This document shows positions 37,452 to 49,662 of a stretch of DNA of 64,000 bases, in pieces. This DNA is from Bimastos eiseni (taxonomy: Eukaryota > Annelida > Clitellata > Crassiclitellata > Lumbricidae). Below the pieces are notes generated by a model. It ran no database searches. It had not been told where the DNA came from and saw only the letters and a program-made list of their open reading frames with translations. Positions within the stretch are counted from its first letter, which is position 1. The number at the start of each line of letters is the position of its first letter. The position numbers and the translations under genes were made by a program. The stretch is from assembly GCA_959347315.1 (NCBI GenBank), contig OY365811.1, positions 28,394,833-28,458,832 on the forward strand, given 5' to 3'.

Positions 37452-38406
37452 GTCGTCTCCGCCTTCTCCGTCTTCTTCATCATCGTCTCCATCCTGTCGT
37501 TCTGTCTCAAGACCCATCCGAGCATGCGCGTGCCCATCATCCGTAACGTCACTTTCGGCGCGTCGTCGGGTGGCGGTCGCGCGTCGCCATCTTGGCTGTT
37601 GGAGAAGAGACGAACGGAGCCTCACCGAGCCTTCTTTCTCTTCGAGTGCGCCTGCAACGCTTGGTTCAGCTTCGAGCTAATCGTCCGCTTCCTCGTCAGC
37701 CCAGAGAAGTGTGCCTTTCTGCGGGCACCTGTCAACATGATCGACATCATCGCGACGCTGTCCTTCTACCTGGACTTCCTCTTGACTCAGCTGCAGAAGG
37801 AGAACGACGTGCTCGAGTTCTTCAGCATCATCCGCATCATGCGGCTCTTCAAGCTGACCCGTCACTCTCCTGGGCTCAAGATCCTCATACACACATTCAA
37901 GGCGAGCGCTCACGAACTGCTTCTGCTCATTTTCTTCCTCGTCATTGGCATCGTCATCTCAGCCTCTCTCGTCTACTATGCCGAACGCATTCAGTACAAC
38001 CCCTCCAATGACTTCACGTCCATCCCCGTCGGACTCTGGTGGGCCATCGTTACCATGACGACGGTCGGGTACGGGGACATGACTCCGAAGACCTATCTGG
38101 GTATGTTGGTCGGGTCGTTCTGCGCCCTGACGGGGGTGCTTACGATCGCCCTCCCGGTCCCAGTCATCGTCAGCAACTTCGCCCTCTTCTATTCGCACAC
38201 GAAGGCCAGGGCTAAGTTGCCGAAGAAGCGACGAAGGGTACTGCCTGTCGAGGCAGTACGTCCAAAGGTTGGGCTGAGGGTGCACAGTGGCAGGGCAAAC
38301 GCTCCTATAACCCCGATGGCCAGAAGACAGGCCCTCGTGCCAAAGATTGACCTCACCAACGACGACAACAACAGCCCAGCAGACAGTCGCAAGTCAGCTC
38401 GAAGTG
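37452..38406 (+). CDS. Shaw: Shaw/Kv3 potassium channel, exon 2 (S1-S6)
   Basis: 318 codons plus one base. Numbered on from exon 1, S1 is about 171-189, S2 about 229-251, S3 about 264-281, S4 about 293-308 and S5 about 324-346. The pore has filter TVGYGD at 374-379 and S6 has the PVP gate hinge at 405-407. S4 reads [14 protein letters not shown], so the basic residues are Arg298, Arg301, Lys304 and Arg307. The positions of the first two Shaker arginines are Glu292 and Ser295. Reduced S4 charge is known in insect Shaw, which gates with weak voltage dependence, whereas vertebrate Kv3 keeps those charges. After S6 come [17 protein letters not shown] and a basic tail. The phase-0 acceptor is TTGGCAG and the chosen donor is AGTG|GTAGGT, phase 1, which keeps exons 3 and 4 open. 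Confidence 0.96.
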
Positions 38407-38414
38407 GTAGGTAA
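38403..38414 (+). promoter_or_regulatory. Tandem splice donors and read-through stop at the end of Shaw exon 2
   Basis: The sequence AGTGGTAGGTAA contains two GT donors: GTAGGT at 38407 and GTAACA at 38411, the latter preceded by TAG. The first leaves phase 1 and continues in frame through exons 3 and 4. The second leaves phase 2 and would hit TGA in exon 3 at 53929-53931 after 12 codons. Without splicing the frame reads Arg then TAA (38412-38414). Three C-termini are therefore encoded. Confidence 0.6.
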
Positions 38415-39874
38415 CACCTGCTTCAAACACCCGAAAACCCACGCTATCTCTAAGTCAGCATGTTGCTCTCTTTCCCTGTCCCTTGTCCCTGTCCATAGTC
38501 CCTGGTCCTATCACTCTCCCTCTTTCTCTCCTTCTTCTTCTCCTTCTCCAACCCTCTCTCTTCCCTCTGTCTGTCTGTCTCTCTCTCCTTCTTTACCTCT
38601 CTCTCCATATATGTCTGCCCATGTCCACCATCCATTGGCTAATTCATCAATCCACCTGTCCATAGTTCCCTCCGACCGTCCATTATTTTACTCGCCCACT
38701 CATTCACCCATCTATCCATCTATCCATCCACCAGCTTCACTTCTTTCCGTCTTTCCGTTTGATCTTTCTTTCTACATGTAGTTCACTCTCTCTCTCTCTT
38801 CCTCTATCTTTCTCCATAACTCCGTCCGTCTCTGTCAGTCACAGTGTGCGTGTGTTCGGAGTGTCACATGGATGCGAGTGATTTGTTGTCGGTTTGGTGG
38901 TGAGTCCATCTTGCTTTCCACTCACCTGACTCGCCTTCATTCAAAGGCCAATGATCCGCATTTCCCCTTCGGTGTTTGGCACCAGGGACATTTGCAGCAT
39001 TTTAGACGCCGCAGTCGACCACTGATGCTCCTGATATTGATGCTGCTGCTGCTGTTGTTGTTGCTCGTGTCGTCCTTGTCTCGGTTTAAGCTGCAATCTC
39101 TGCAGCTGCCCAAAGAACCATAAAATGATGGAGATAAAATGGTCTCTACCATCCCACATTCACGGAACCATAGCAATTGAGATACATATACTATATGAAC
39201 AGAAAGACTTGGAGGAATACAGAGAGAAAGGAATAGCAAGATAGAGGAGAACAGAGAGGAATACGGGAACAGATGAACAGATAATATTAGTTGTATAACA
39301 GAGGGTCAGAGAGAAAGAGTTAGACTGAGAGGACCAGTGGAACAATGAGGAACAGGGGGCAGTGAGGAGTAGAGAGTAGCAGAGAAACAAATAACAACAA
39401 AATAACGGAGAGGATGTCGTAGACATAAAAGAATGGAACGACTGGGAAGAACGGAGACACAAAGAGGAACAACAGTGAAACAGATAGGAACTGAGGAACA
39501 GGCAGGAAGAATGGACAGTTAGGAACAAATAACCGAAGAACTAGACGGAGAAACTGTCAGGAACAAAAGGACAGACGAACACAGACCAACAGAAGAAAAC
39601 AGAAGAGAATAAAGGAACAGAGCGTAACAAAGGAACAGAGAGGTATAGACAGAGACAGGGACAGAGGGTATGTCATTCGTATGGTTGCTTGAGTCAACAA
39701 GGAAACATAAACCCCGTCAGCAAAGCACCGCAAATGCCACCACCTCCTTTGCCTCACACGGCAACAGCTCTGCAGACTCTCGTCTATACAGACAACAATT
39801 CAGTCGTCGCGCAAAGCAAAATTATCTTAAATTAGATGCAACTCCCAAACATTCACAGGCAAGCAACATGGAGC

Positions 39875-39975
39875 AAGAGGAAGAGGAGGAGGAGAAGGAG
39901 GAGGAGGAGGAGGAGGAGAAGGAGAAGGAGGAGAAAAAGGAGGTGGAGAAAGAGGAGAAATGGGACGAGGAGGAG
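39875..39975. repeat. (GGA)n polypurine tract
   Basis: About 100 bases of GAG/GAA/GGA units, open as poly-Glu on plus and poly-Ser on minus. Not coding. Confidence 0.9.
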
Positions 39976-40296
39976 AGGTGTGCACGATTGATAGCCAGCC
40001 AAAGGTTTCTACACAATCATAGACTTTGCCTCAACGAATAGTATGCACTTCGCAAGACCATAGAGCGAGCGTCTAGCTGCTTTAGCATCACCGTGTTATT
40101 GTCACTGTGCAGTAGGTTACATGATGAGAGAACCGGACGAAGAAGAGTGGCACAGAAGATACGGTGCCCCCGCGAGCTTGTTTTAAAAGAACAGCTAGTG
40201 AGTCGGAACTTTCAGAAGCTTCCCTTTCAGACTCCAGCTGGTGTTGAAACCTTTTCCTAGCTAAGACGTTCAGCTCCAGGTTGATGTGCTCTAGAT

Positions 40297-41072
40297 CACC
40301 TGTTCCCAACCTTTATTTATATTGTACCCCAAACTAAAAAAAATATTGGTGTGCGTACTCCCAACAGAAAAAAACTTGTCAGATACGTTCTTATTAATTT
40401 ACTTAATTAGAATAGACAATATTTTATTAGTATATTGGTAATAATATTATTAATGACTTTTGCTATATTTGTTATATTGCAGTAATTAGTGTTGTAGAAT
40501 GCGCACAATAAAAGTTATTAAATTGAAAAGTCTCTCTGTTCCCATCTTTCTACTAACGCAAAGATAGGTTATAATAGCCAATCAAGTCGACATGGAAGTT
40601 TAGTAATTTTAATGCGAGCACGAGGCTATAGCGTAGATTTGCAAAATTCTGCATTATCAGTCTTTATTACCGTCAGTTTTAAACGTAAGTCTGATTCAAG
40701 TTCAAGTTTCGATCTGTATTTGTTTTTTTTATTGAAAGCATCGCAGAGAATCCAGACAGTCTCACAGAGATATATGACGTAATGAAGAGAATCAATAACT
40801 TCACACTGTGAAGTTCACAGCTCTGTCAGAAATGAATCCATATCCTGCTCTTCTTTTAAGCCAAAAATTACTCAGCGACAGCAAGTCCTTGTTGAATTCA
40901 CTACTCAATCGACCATCACATGAAAGCTCAATGCATTGATCTCTTTCCTCAGCAGAATAATTCAACTGGCAATGAAACCTCGGAAAATGGATTTCTTATC
41001 TTTTCATGCGTACACCTAGGCAACAACTGGCGTACCCCTAAAGGTACGCATACCACCAGTTGGGAACCGCTG
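40297..41072. mobile_element. Non-autonomous hAT transposon, 776 bp, perfect 8-bp target-site duplication
   Basis: The left end is CACCTGTTCCCAACCT; the right end, read on the other strand, is CAGCGGTTCCCAACTG. They match at 11 of the first 13 bases. The exact duplication CTCTAGAT flanks both sides (40289-40296 and 41073-41080) and fits nTnnnnAn. Subterminal GTACCCC words appear at both ends. No transposase frame remains. Confidence 0.93.
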
Positions 41073-41261
41073 CTCTAGATATTCAGGGACACGTCTATGG
41101 CATACTAGGGTCTCGATCCAGGGCACCACTTCAGCGCATTGGGAATGTCACAGGACGCGTTAGTCAACGTCACGAAAGGCAGACCCATTTACGGCGGTCA
41201 TTGAAAGATCAAGAACAAAGGGGACACGTTCCACCCGTGCCTCCATTTCTCTTTCTCCGTC

Positions 41262-41390
41262 TCTCTCTCTGCTTATCTCTCTCTCTCTCTCTCTGTCTGT
41301 CTGTCTTTGTCTCTCTCTGTCTCTCTCTGTCTCTCTCTCTAAGTCTCTCTCCGTCTTTTTCTCTCTGTCTCTGTCTCTGTCTGTCTGTCT

Positions 41391-41447
<57 letters not shown>

Positions 41448-41506
41448 CTCTCTCTCTCCCTAAGAGTCTCTCCGTCTTTCTCTCTCTGTCTCTGTCTGTC
41501 TGTCTG

Positions 41507-41550
<44 letters not shown>

Positions 41551-41576
41551 CTGTCTCTCTCTGTCTCTCTATGTAT
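41262..41576. repeat. (CT)n/(CTGT)n microsatellite
   Basis: About 315 bases of CTCTCT with GTCTGT and CCCTAAGAGTCTC interruptions. A 200-codon Leu/Ser frame across it is an artefact. Confidence 0.95.
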
Positions 41577-42436
41577 CTCAGTTGTTCTCTCTTCGAATTT
41601 CTCTCATTTACAACCTGATCTTTCTTTGGCCGTTAGAATTGACACATTCCTATTTCCTATGCAACACTGAATTTACACAATGAAGGCCCAAAGCATTCAC
41701 CTCTTTCACTAGGCCTATAGATATAAATTGTTCATGAGTTTATTTACTGTAACCCAGCTCAACGTTCTTCTACTACTTGTAAATTGATAAACTCTTGTGA
41801 TAAATTGCTGCTAATTGCAATTGACACCTTTGAAAGCTTATGAATATTTCTTCTTTCTTTCAAAACGCAAGAAACCAGTATTAAACTCTAACCCAATTTT
41901 TTATAAATATGTTGTCAGCACATAATCGATTATACTACACGCCTCAAATTGACTACTTCAGGAGGTTGTGTTTCCCGCTTCACATGCAGCGCGTACGCCT
42001 ATCCGGTCAACTAATTAGCCATGAAAGCTTAGCACCTGTTCAGCTTGCCGCGGATGGCGAACAGGTGGCGAACACCTGTTCAACTCAGAGATGCATTATG
42101 TATATAATAATAATATAAACAGAATACACCTGTTCACAATATTATCGCATAGAGTATATATTGTAATTCGAACTATATTAAATGTCATTTATTACACATG
42201 CCTTGTGGGTTGTGAGGTGACATCCTGCCTAAAGTCAATAGCTTAACGGCCACAGACCATAATAAATTGTCTGAATCCACAGTATTTACATATATATTGA
42301 TATTATATATTACAAAAAAATCGTATATACATGCGCAATATTGAGGGATAAATAATTACAATGAGTTACAAACGACCATCGTGGTTCATAGTATGTTCTT
42401 ATATAATATGTATATAATTATATACGGGAAGTCCAG

Positions 42437-42502
42437 CGCAAAAGATTAAATAGTATATATATATTATATAAATATTATATATATTAAATATAATCTTTTG
42501 CG
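42437..42502. repeat. 66-bp palindrome with TA-rich core
   Basis: CGCAAAAGATTA (42437-42448) and its exact reverse complement TAATCTTTTGCG (42491-42502) flank 42 bases of TA/TATTA. It can form a cruciform or may be a minimal MITE. No convincing target duplication. Confidence 0.75.
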
Positions 42503-43302
42503 TATATTATGCAAATAATGAAGCGCAATCATTCGCGAATGAAGCTGAATGCAAGGAAAAACATAGACACAGAAGCACCATGTGAAGTAATAAATGACCG
42601 GAGACTAAGTATATATATATATATATATATGTCTGTAGCTGAAAATGTCTGTGCGTATATATATATAATTACATCAATATAATATACGATATAGATGACT
42701 GACGGGCATGCAGACGGGAGCACATACAGAAAGGCGTATGATGATGGGCAGGAAGACAGACTGTGGTGATGGGCAGGAAGACAGACTGTGGTGACGGAAA
42801 ATGAGAAGCATTTTTCATCTCGTAATCCTAGCGCAAAAAAATATGCACACCTACACATTAGCCACCGCTACCTAAGTATAATGTGCACGTGTAAATCATA
42901 GACGTGTATTACGTATATTAGGAAAAACAGGAAGATTGTCTATTGGATTATTAAGTTTAGAACATTCTCGTGCTTTATACGGTTTCATTTAATGAATTTC
43001 ACTGACGTCCGTTGTTCTCTCCTATTGTCATTTAACGGCGGCTCCATAGAGGTAGGATAGGGGCAGAGGTGGGCAGGAGAAGCCAGTGCATACCCCACAA
43101 TATCTCGACCCACCATTGATGAGGGATGTTGAAGTTGATCCTACTCCGACACCCATTTTAGTTTATTCTGCTCTCGCTAACGATCGTTGCGCACCAAATG
43201 GTTTGGCGTTGGTTTTAGTGTAGCTTCGCAGAGAAATTCTTTTGGTGTTTACTTCCTTTGCTTCGTTTGGCGGGTGATATTGAAACAGGTCCGAGATCAT
43301 GT

Positions 43303-43537
43303 CTGTAATATGTGGCCAGGCTCAAAAATAAGAACGTCGTAGGCCAGTCGAACATTTATTCTCTAGAACACAATATCTCTACATATTTTTTGAGTACCAA
43401 CCACTGAAAATAGTGCTGGATTTACTCTTGATAATACTTGGCCTCGGCCAAACGACGTACTTGCGTTCGTTTCTATTTCACTTCACCACTCTTTATATTC
43501 TTACTTAATCTCTGTCCACTGTAATATGTGGCCAGGC
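43303..43537. repeat. 19-bp exact direct repeat flanking 197 bp
   Basis: CTGTAATATGTGGCCAGGC occurs at 43303-43321 and 43519-43537. The 197 bases between have no recognised family. The length suits a target-site duplication made by LINE-type retroposition, but no A-rich or repeat tail is visible. Confidence 0.7.
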
Positions 43538-44267
43538 CACATCAAGGACTTGATTTCCATTACAAGCCATGTCGCACACTGCAAGAGATTCAATTGCCAA
43601 TTCTGCTACCCACTTGTACCCAGCATTACTACCGCAACAATCATCCCGGATTCTCCCGGACAATCCCGGAATCGACATTCGATCGTGTACGTCCCGTGGT
43701 TCTGATTCATCCCAAATTGTCCCGATGAGAATATCCTCTTCACCAATGGTGTTTATAATGGCGTCATCTCAGCAGAAGTAAAAGCTGCAGTCGTAGATCC
43801 AGCGATTTTCTCTTGAAGCTGATTCCGCTTTTATATTAAGACCACTTACTTGTCATTTGTCACTTGATGATTTACTGTATTTTTAATTATTATTTTCAAC
43901 AGACTTTAGCTCTTACATCAGGCTGACGCAGATTTTGTTGCATGTCTGCGTTGTTGAGTACAAAATAAATTGGTGATAACACATCGAGTGACGAAGCGCA
44001 AGTCTCGGATTGGCAAAATCATAAATTAGCAGCCTCACAACCAAATCATTTGAGGTCCTGGATGAGTCTCTCATTTCTAACATTAGGAAAGTATTGATTG
44101 CGGACATCAACCGACTATCATCCCTCTCTACGACTGACTTCTGAGCGAATTTCTCAGACGCTACTTGAATATTTGATTTCATGCCATTCTGAAATGATCA
44201 TTTTGGTTGACTGTTTCAATCATGTCGATGTAATCAGCTACAGTGCTTCAGAATCGTATGTGGATCG

Positions 44268-44345
44268 GGATTCCTAGAGTAACGAGAAGCACACTTGAAC
44301 ACGGAACAGAGGAAGCGAGTTCGATTCCCACAACCCAATGGTTTA
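44268..44345 (+). mobile_element. Possible degenerate tRNA-derived SINE head
   Basis: AGTTCGATTCC at 44318-44328 matches the polymerase III B box at 10 of 11 bases. An A box is only weakly visible (CCTAGAGTAACG at about 44273). No body family recognised. Confidence 0.3.
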
Positions 44346-47300
44346 CGTAACCTTATTTCGCTTAGAAGCGGTGTGGTTAAATTAAGCCTATATGACCTGT
44401 AGGCGCCTTACAATTTTGCCGAAAGTCAAACTTGTTTATAACTTGCAATCATCCGTTCATATTGTATAATTGTAATCAAACGGTGGCTTGTCAGTTAGAA
44501 ATTTAAAAAAAATTATTATCTCTTTATAATTATGTAGGTGTGGTTTGATTCTAATTGCCAATTTGCCACTCGCGTGTTTAGGCCTATATAGCGTTCTGGT
44601 ACGTCATTGCTTCTTTCTCTGCCCATTAGCCAATACACATGCATGTGAAATGTATGTTTTCAGATGGTGCACTCTGCAGCTACTAAATTTCACTATGCTA
44701 TTCTAAGATTATCTGTTTTAGACTAAGTTCAGCCACACTGCACTTCGTGTACTCGTCTTTCTCTCACCAAAAAGAGCTCTGTGCTTTGCACTAAAACTTT
44801 ATCTACTGTGTAAGAGCGTTTTGATGTCTAAGCTTCAATCGAAATTATTAACTTCTGGTTGAATGAAGGCTCCTTTTAGTTCGTTTTCGATCGAGCCCTA
44901 GTTCATCCTATACTCAGAAAACTTTCTTTTGACTCTGCATTGGTCACCAGTTGACTATTGACGAGATTGTTGCATTTGCTTCTTAGTAGTATAACAAAGT
45001 CCAAGTTGCAAAAATTCCGGAGGATTCAGAAATTCTGTGGCTAGAGGGCCCTAGAGTCACAATACGACAAGTAATAATGTGAACGCAATCTTATAATAAA
45101 ATAATACGTTGGATTTCATTTCCGTGGAGAATAATCTCTTTTAAAGAATAAAGATGGGGCTTTTGGCTTATTAAACCATAGACTGTAGGAAAAAATCGAA
45201 ATGTGTAAAATCTATCATTATTCCGCTGTATAATAAGCCATAGTCGAAGTAATCTGATTGTCTTCATCTGATTAATGTGGTTATACCTATGAGAGCAAAC
45301 TGCTAAGGTGAACGAGCTTTTTCGTTGTGGGACCGTCACAGATCGATCTACTTTTGAAACTCCACTTCTGCTATGTAGGCCTACATTGTGTATGTTCGTT
45401 CTTTCTGGTCGCTCTGTCCTTGCGTTATCTAGTTAAGGCTTTACTTTTCCAACTGGTTATCCTCATCGACCGACTCTGTCTCTGTCTTGACTGAATGACC
45501 TTCTGGATCATAATATTATATTGACATGATTATGGCTTTGGTTTTGATGCGCCATCGGTTCGTGTGTTGTGCATTGAAGACAGCAATTGCTGTACAACAA
45601 TCCATAAAAGCGTTTACAAATACAGTAGACCCAATTAAGTATCTTCTATACATATAGTTATTATATGAGATATTCATATATTTATTATATGAGATATACA
45701 TGTTTGACATTCATGCGTGCATTTATATAGACATGATTGGTTTGGAGCGCTTTAGGAAATTATGAAGCGACGGATTTCGTCGAATGGCGGTCTTCGTTTT
45801 CGTGGAAATTCTTGTTTCCGGTTTGTTGGCTTAAACGCCTCAAGTGACCATCTTACCGACATCCGGATCTATGTCTTTTGAATATTCATGAACTCTATAT
45901 ACGCAATTGTCAGTTTTGGCCCCATTCGCCTTTTCCGATTTATCTCTAATAAGACTTTACGTTCAAGTTTCTCAAATAGAACGCTGCATCTTGAAGGCGT
46001 GACGTCATTTCCACTCGGTGTCTATGGCAACGTAAGGAAGTTTCTAATAGCACGCCTATTAACACGTTATTAATGGTTATCAACTCTGGTTGCCTCCCTA
46101 TCTGTATCTCTGCCTGGCTGCCTGTCTATGTGTCAGTCTGTCTGACTATCAGTCTGTATGTCTGTCTGTCTATTTTCCCGCTGAGTCTTAATTTCAAATG
46201 CTCGATTTTCCGACGGAATTCTATGTCAGTCGTAAATGACATGTTGACAGTTGTTTTGGACTGCAATCGTTGTTGTTGTTGTTGGAATGTTGCAATTGCT
46301 CTTTGTTGTAGATGTTGTTCATCTGTCAACCGACTGTGAATGACGTGGCGTGCAGTTGCAATATTCGATATTGTGATAAATGGCGGTTTACGGACAGTCT
46401 ATTGCTATATACATGTAATTGATCTCACACACTTGGGGCAGGACCGTCACTAGACCCTATGAGCCCCTACGACACTCCAGATGGTTTTATAAAGAAACAC
46501 CCCAGTCTGAGGCCCAGACTGGGTCCAAGCACATGGTTACAGTTAGGCATCCACGGAAATAGTGAGTCCAGCTACTTTCTGCCGCCCAGGGATAAATTGC
46601 CATTCAATTCAACAGCTGCTATTTCTGCGTAGCCCTGATGACTGACGGTATCCTCAGCGTCTAGGCGTCTTAAGGATAGCGTCCTTAGCATCAACCTATC
46701 GTTTGTGGAAGTTGTGGCTACATTGCAACATCTCTTTCGGTATAACATCAAGCTCAATCATGGCGACGGATACCAACCGAGTCATAGGCCACGCTCGTAG
46801 CGTCGCTATCGCTATGTATGAGAGATCAATGAGTTAGCATCCGACAGAGACAGATTGTCGCTCATACAAAAATTATAGGGTGGCCGGCTATAAACAAGTG
46901 AATAGCCTGATAAGTGCGTCTAGTCCGTCGTCTTGTTCCCTACTTCTTAAGGGTAGCGTCCTGGTTATCAACATATCAACGCTTGTTACTAGTTTGTGGT
47001 TGGTGCATCACCCTTTGTCAAGGTGTCTGAGGTTAGGCTCTCCACTTGCACACTGCTATCTGCATCTATTTCTGGCGTTGATGCATCCGTAGGGATTTCA
47101 GTAGAACTGTGACCGTTCATGGTCAAGTCATCGGTCATTTTCCCCCTGTCTTATATTAAGTACACGCGACCACCAAGAAGACATAGACGGTCAGTTATCA
47201 CGCCATTAGGATCTTGCAGCTGGAGCGTTTGTGTCTTTTGGGACAACTTAAATATTAAGCGAGTTCGCGTGGCAGGGCCAACGTTTGAGTATTTCAGGCT

Positions 47301-48681
47301 ATGGTTTTAGGTCAGCTTTTAATTGAGAAGCTCCTCGATGTCTGATTTCATTTCACTCAAGAACGATTCTGGTTAAGAGACACATCTGAGCGATAGTCTG
47401 GGAAACTGACCTCAGATGCATGGGCTTCAAAAGGTACCGTTTGACTGCTTCCGGGATAGGTTTATCTAGGATGTTCTTCACGATGGCCTGGAGAGTTGGG
47501 TGGCAGTGAACACAGCTAGGAACTGTTCAATGCACGTATCCATAGACAATGAATACGAATTTTTACCCGATGACAGAAACCTTCATACATCACACAAATC
47601 AATTCAATTGCTTCAATTGCTTCAATTGGTTCAATCAGTTCAATTGGTTTCAAATAGTTGCTGATGAAAGTCGCCCTAACTCTGTATGAAATTCATCATA
47701 AATTCTTAATGTGGCGAAATCATGTTAGCAATTCGCAGATAAATAAAATCATTTGTTCTATTTATTTTTTTTCAAATTGTGATTGATTATCGTCGTTCTG
47801 ACTCGTTTCCACTCGTCTTGAAACTCGTAGGCCTATGCAGGTTTTTATCTGGCTGTGCAATGACTAACAGGGAAAAATCTTTAACATGTGTCATAATGTC
47901 ACTTCCACATCATTATATATACCACAGCCTTGAGTTAAAATCACATAAATTAATTATTATGAGTCCACGGGTTCTATAAATCTTTATTCCCCGCTTTGCG
48001 GCAATATGTTAGCTGTAAGTGCTGTAATATGCCTATAGTAAATTTCTGTCGACGGCAACGGCCTTTGTTGTCAAAAGCTGTCGTTAAACCCTAGATCCAT
48101 TTGCTGGTGGCTAAAAGAGCCAAGGTCAGAGGAATATTCAGATTTGCCCACTATAGGCCTAGTAGGAGCCTACGCATTGAATTATTTGAGAGTTGTAGAC
48201 TTTTCCATTTCCAATTGAGGTCAAAAATTTCTGGGTCGGTTTATAAGCAATACGATTAGTGAACTTATATGCGAATATATGCGACAACAGGAGGCTACAG
48301 TTACTATTGTTTAGATTTTTTCTGTCCCACATTTTTTTACATACTTTGTTATTTATAGCGTATTATTTTACGGGCATATATTATATTTCACGTACGTTTG
48401 TCAAAATTTGCCTCTGACAATAAATCCATCTTTTCACGTTCATGTAAACAATTGGACTTGTGTCCTGGAGGCCCGTAAGGCATACTCTGCTAATGGACCG
48501 CAGTGTCCTAAGGCTGGCGCTGGTTATCCACCCTGGCTAGTTTAATAAGCTTTTTGCATTGGATTTCCATTTAGTCCCACTGCTTTCCAATCTCACGCGT
48601 TGCATCCACTTTATCCTCCTTCTGTAATTCCTACCACTTTTATATCTTATTCGTCCTCATTCATCCTGCTCCTCATTCTCC

Positions 48682-48801
48682 GTTCTCATCCTCCTCGTTC
48701 TCATCCTCCTCGTTCTCATCCTCCTCGTTCTCATCCTCCTCGTTCTCATCCTCCTCGTTCTCATCCTCCTCGTTCTCATCCTCCTCGTTCTCATCCTCCT
48801 A
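48682..48801. repeat. 15-bp minisatellite, 8 copies
   Basis: Near-identical copies of GTTCTCATCCTCCTC, reading as the pentapeptide PPRSH on plus and RRMRT on minus. Homogeneous, so recently expanded. Confidence 0.95.
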
Positions 48802-48889
48802 GATCCAGGGATAGACAGTCGTTCGATTGCGCTGGTGTACAACTGCGTCCATAATAACGGCCGCCGTGTTTCAAAGCGGACGCGTGAGA

Positions 48890-49330
48890 GTGAATGGGAA
48901 GAGGAAAGTAGAGCAGGAGGAGGATGGGAGAGAGGAGAAAGGGTTGTGATAAAATGAGAATCAGGATGAAACTGAGGAAGAGGAAGGAGTGTAGGGAGAG
49001 AAATCGAAGGAAGAGGTTGGGACGATTACGGACAGGAAGAAGAGGAGGACGACGGCGACGAAGGAGGACGCTGAGGAAGAGACGTTGGAGGAGTGAGCGA
49101 TGGAATGATGGACCAGAAGGTAGGGATGAAGAAAATGAGGATCAAGAGGAAAAAACAGTGGGATGATGAAGAATTGTGAGAAGATGAGGATGAGAATAAA
49201 AAAGGATGGAAAACAGGTGAAGAGATGAGGATTTAGAAGAAGGAAACGGAAGGGACGTGGATGATGATGATGATGATAATGAGGAACAGGTGGAAGAGGA
49301 CTAAGAGGTGTAAGAGGAAGAAGAGAAGAA
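48890..49330. repeat. Polypurine region (GGA/GAA)
   Basis: Purine-rich sequence with AGGAAGAGG-type units and a short GATGAT run near 49260. Arg/Glu/Lys-rich frames are compositional. Confidence 0.8.
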
Positions 49331-49662
49331 AGAAGATCATGGCCAGGAATTGGCTTTCAGTTGCTGCAGACGACCGTTTGCTTGAGGAAGGAGGTTAATC
49401 CTTCGCTGAGCGACAAACCCTTCGTCACCTCTTCCGAAACAAACTAGCTACCTATTCAGCTGCAGGCAAAAACAAGGAGGACGAAGCATAAAAGGAGAAG
49501 GAGGCGTTGGAGAAGGAAAAGCAGGACAAGAGGAGGCGATGCCGCCGATCACTCATGCACACACAGACAGAAGGATACAGACAGACACACACAGACAGAC
49601 AGGAACCCAGATCGAATATCGGGCACTTAGAAAACCAACCGTTTGATCGGTTAGTCCAGTAA

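Noticed and set aside
41060..41683. 207-codon Ser/Leu-rich frame
   Set aside because: Made by a CT microsatellite joined to random flanks; it also begins inside the end of a hAT element.
48600..48854. PPRSH repeat peptide
   Set aside because: Homogeneous 15-bp minisatellite in a pyrimidine-rich stretch; both strands are open.
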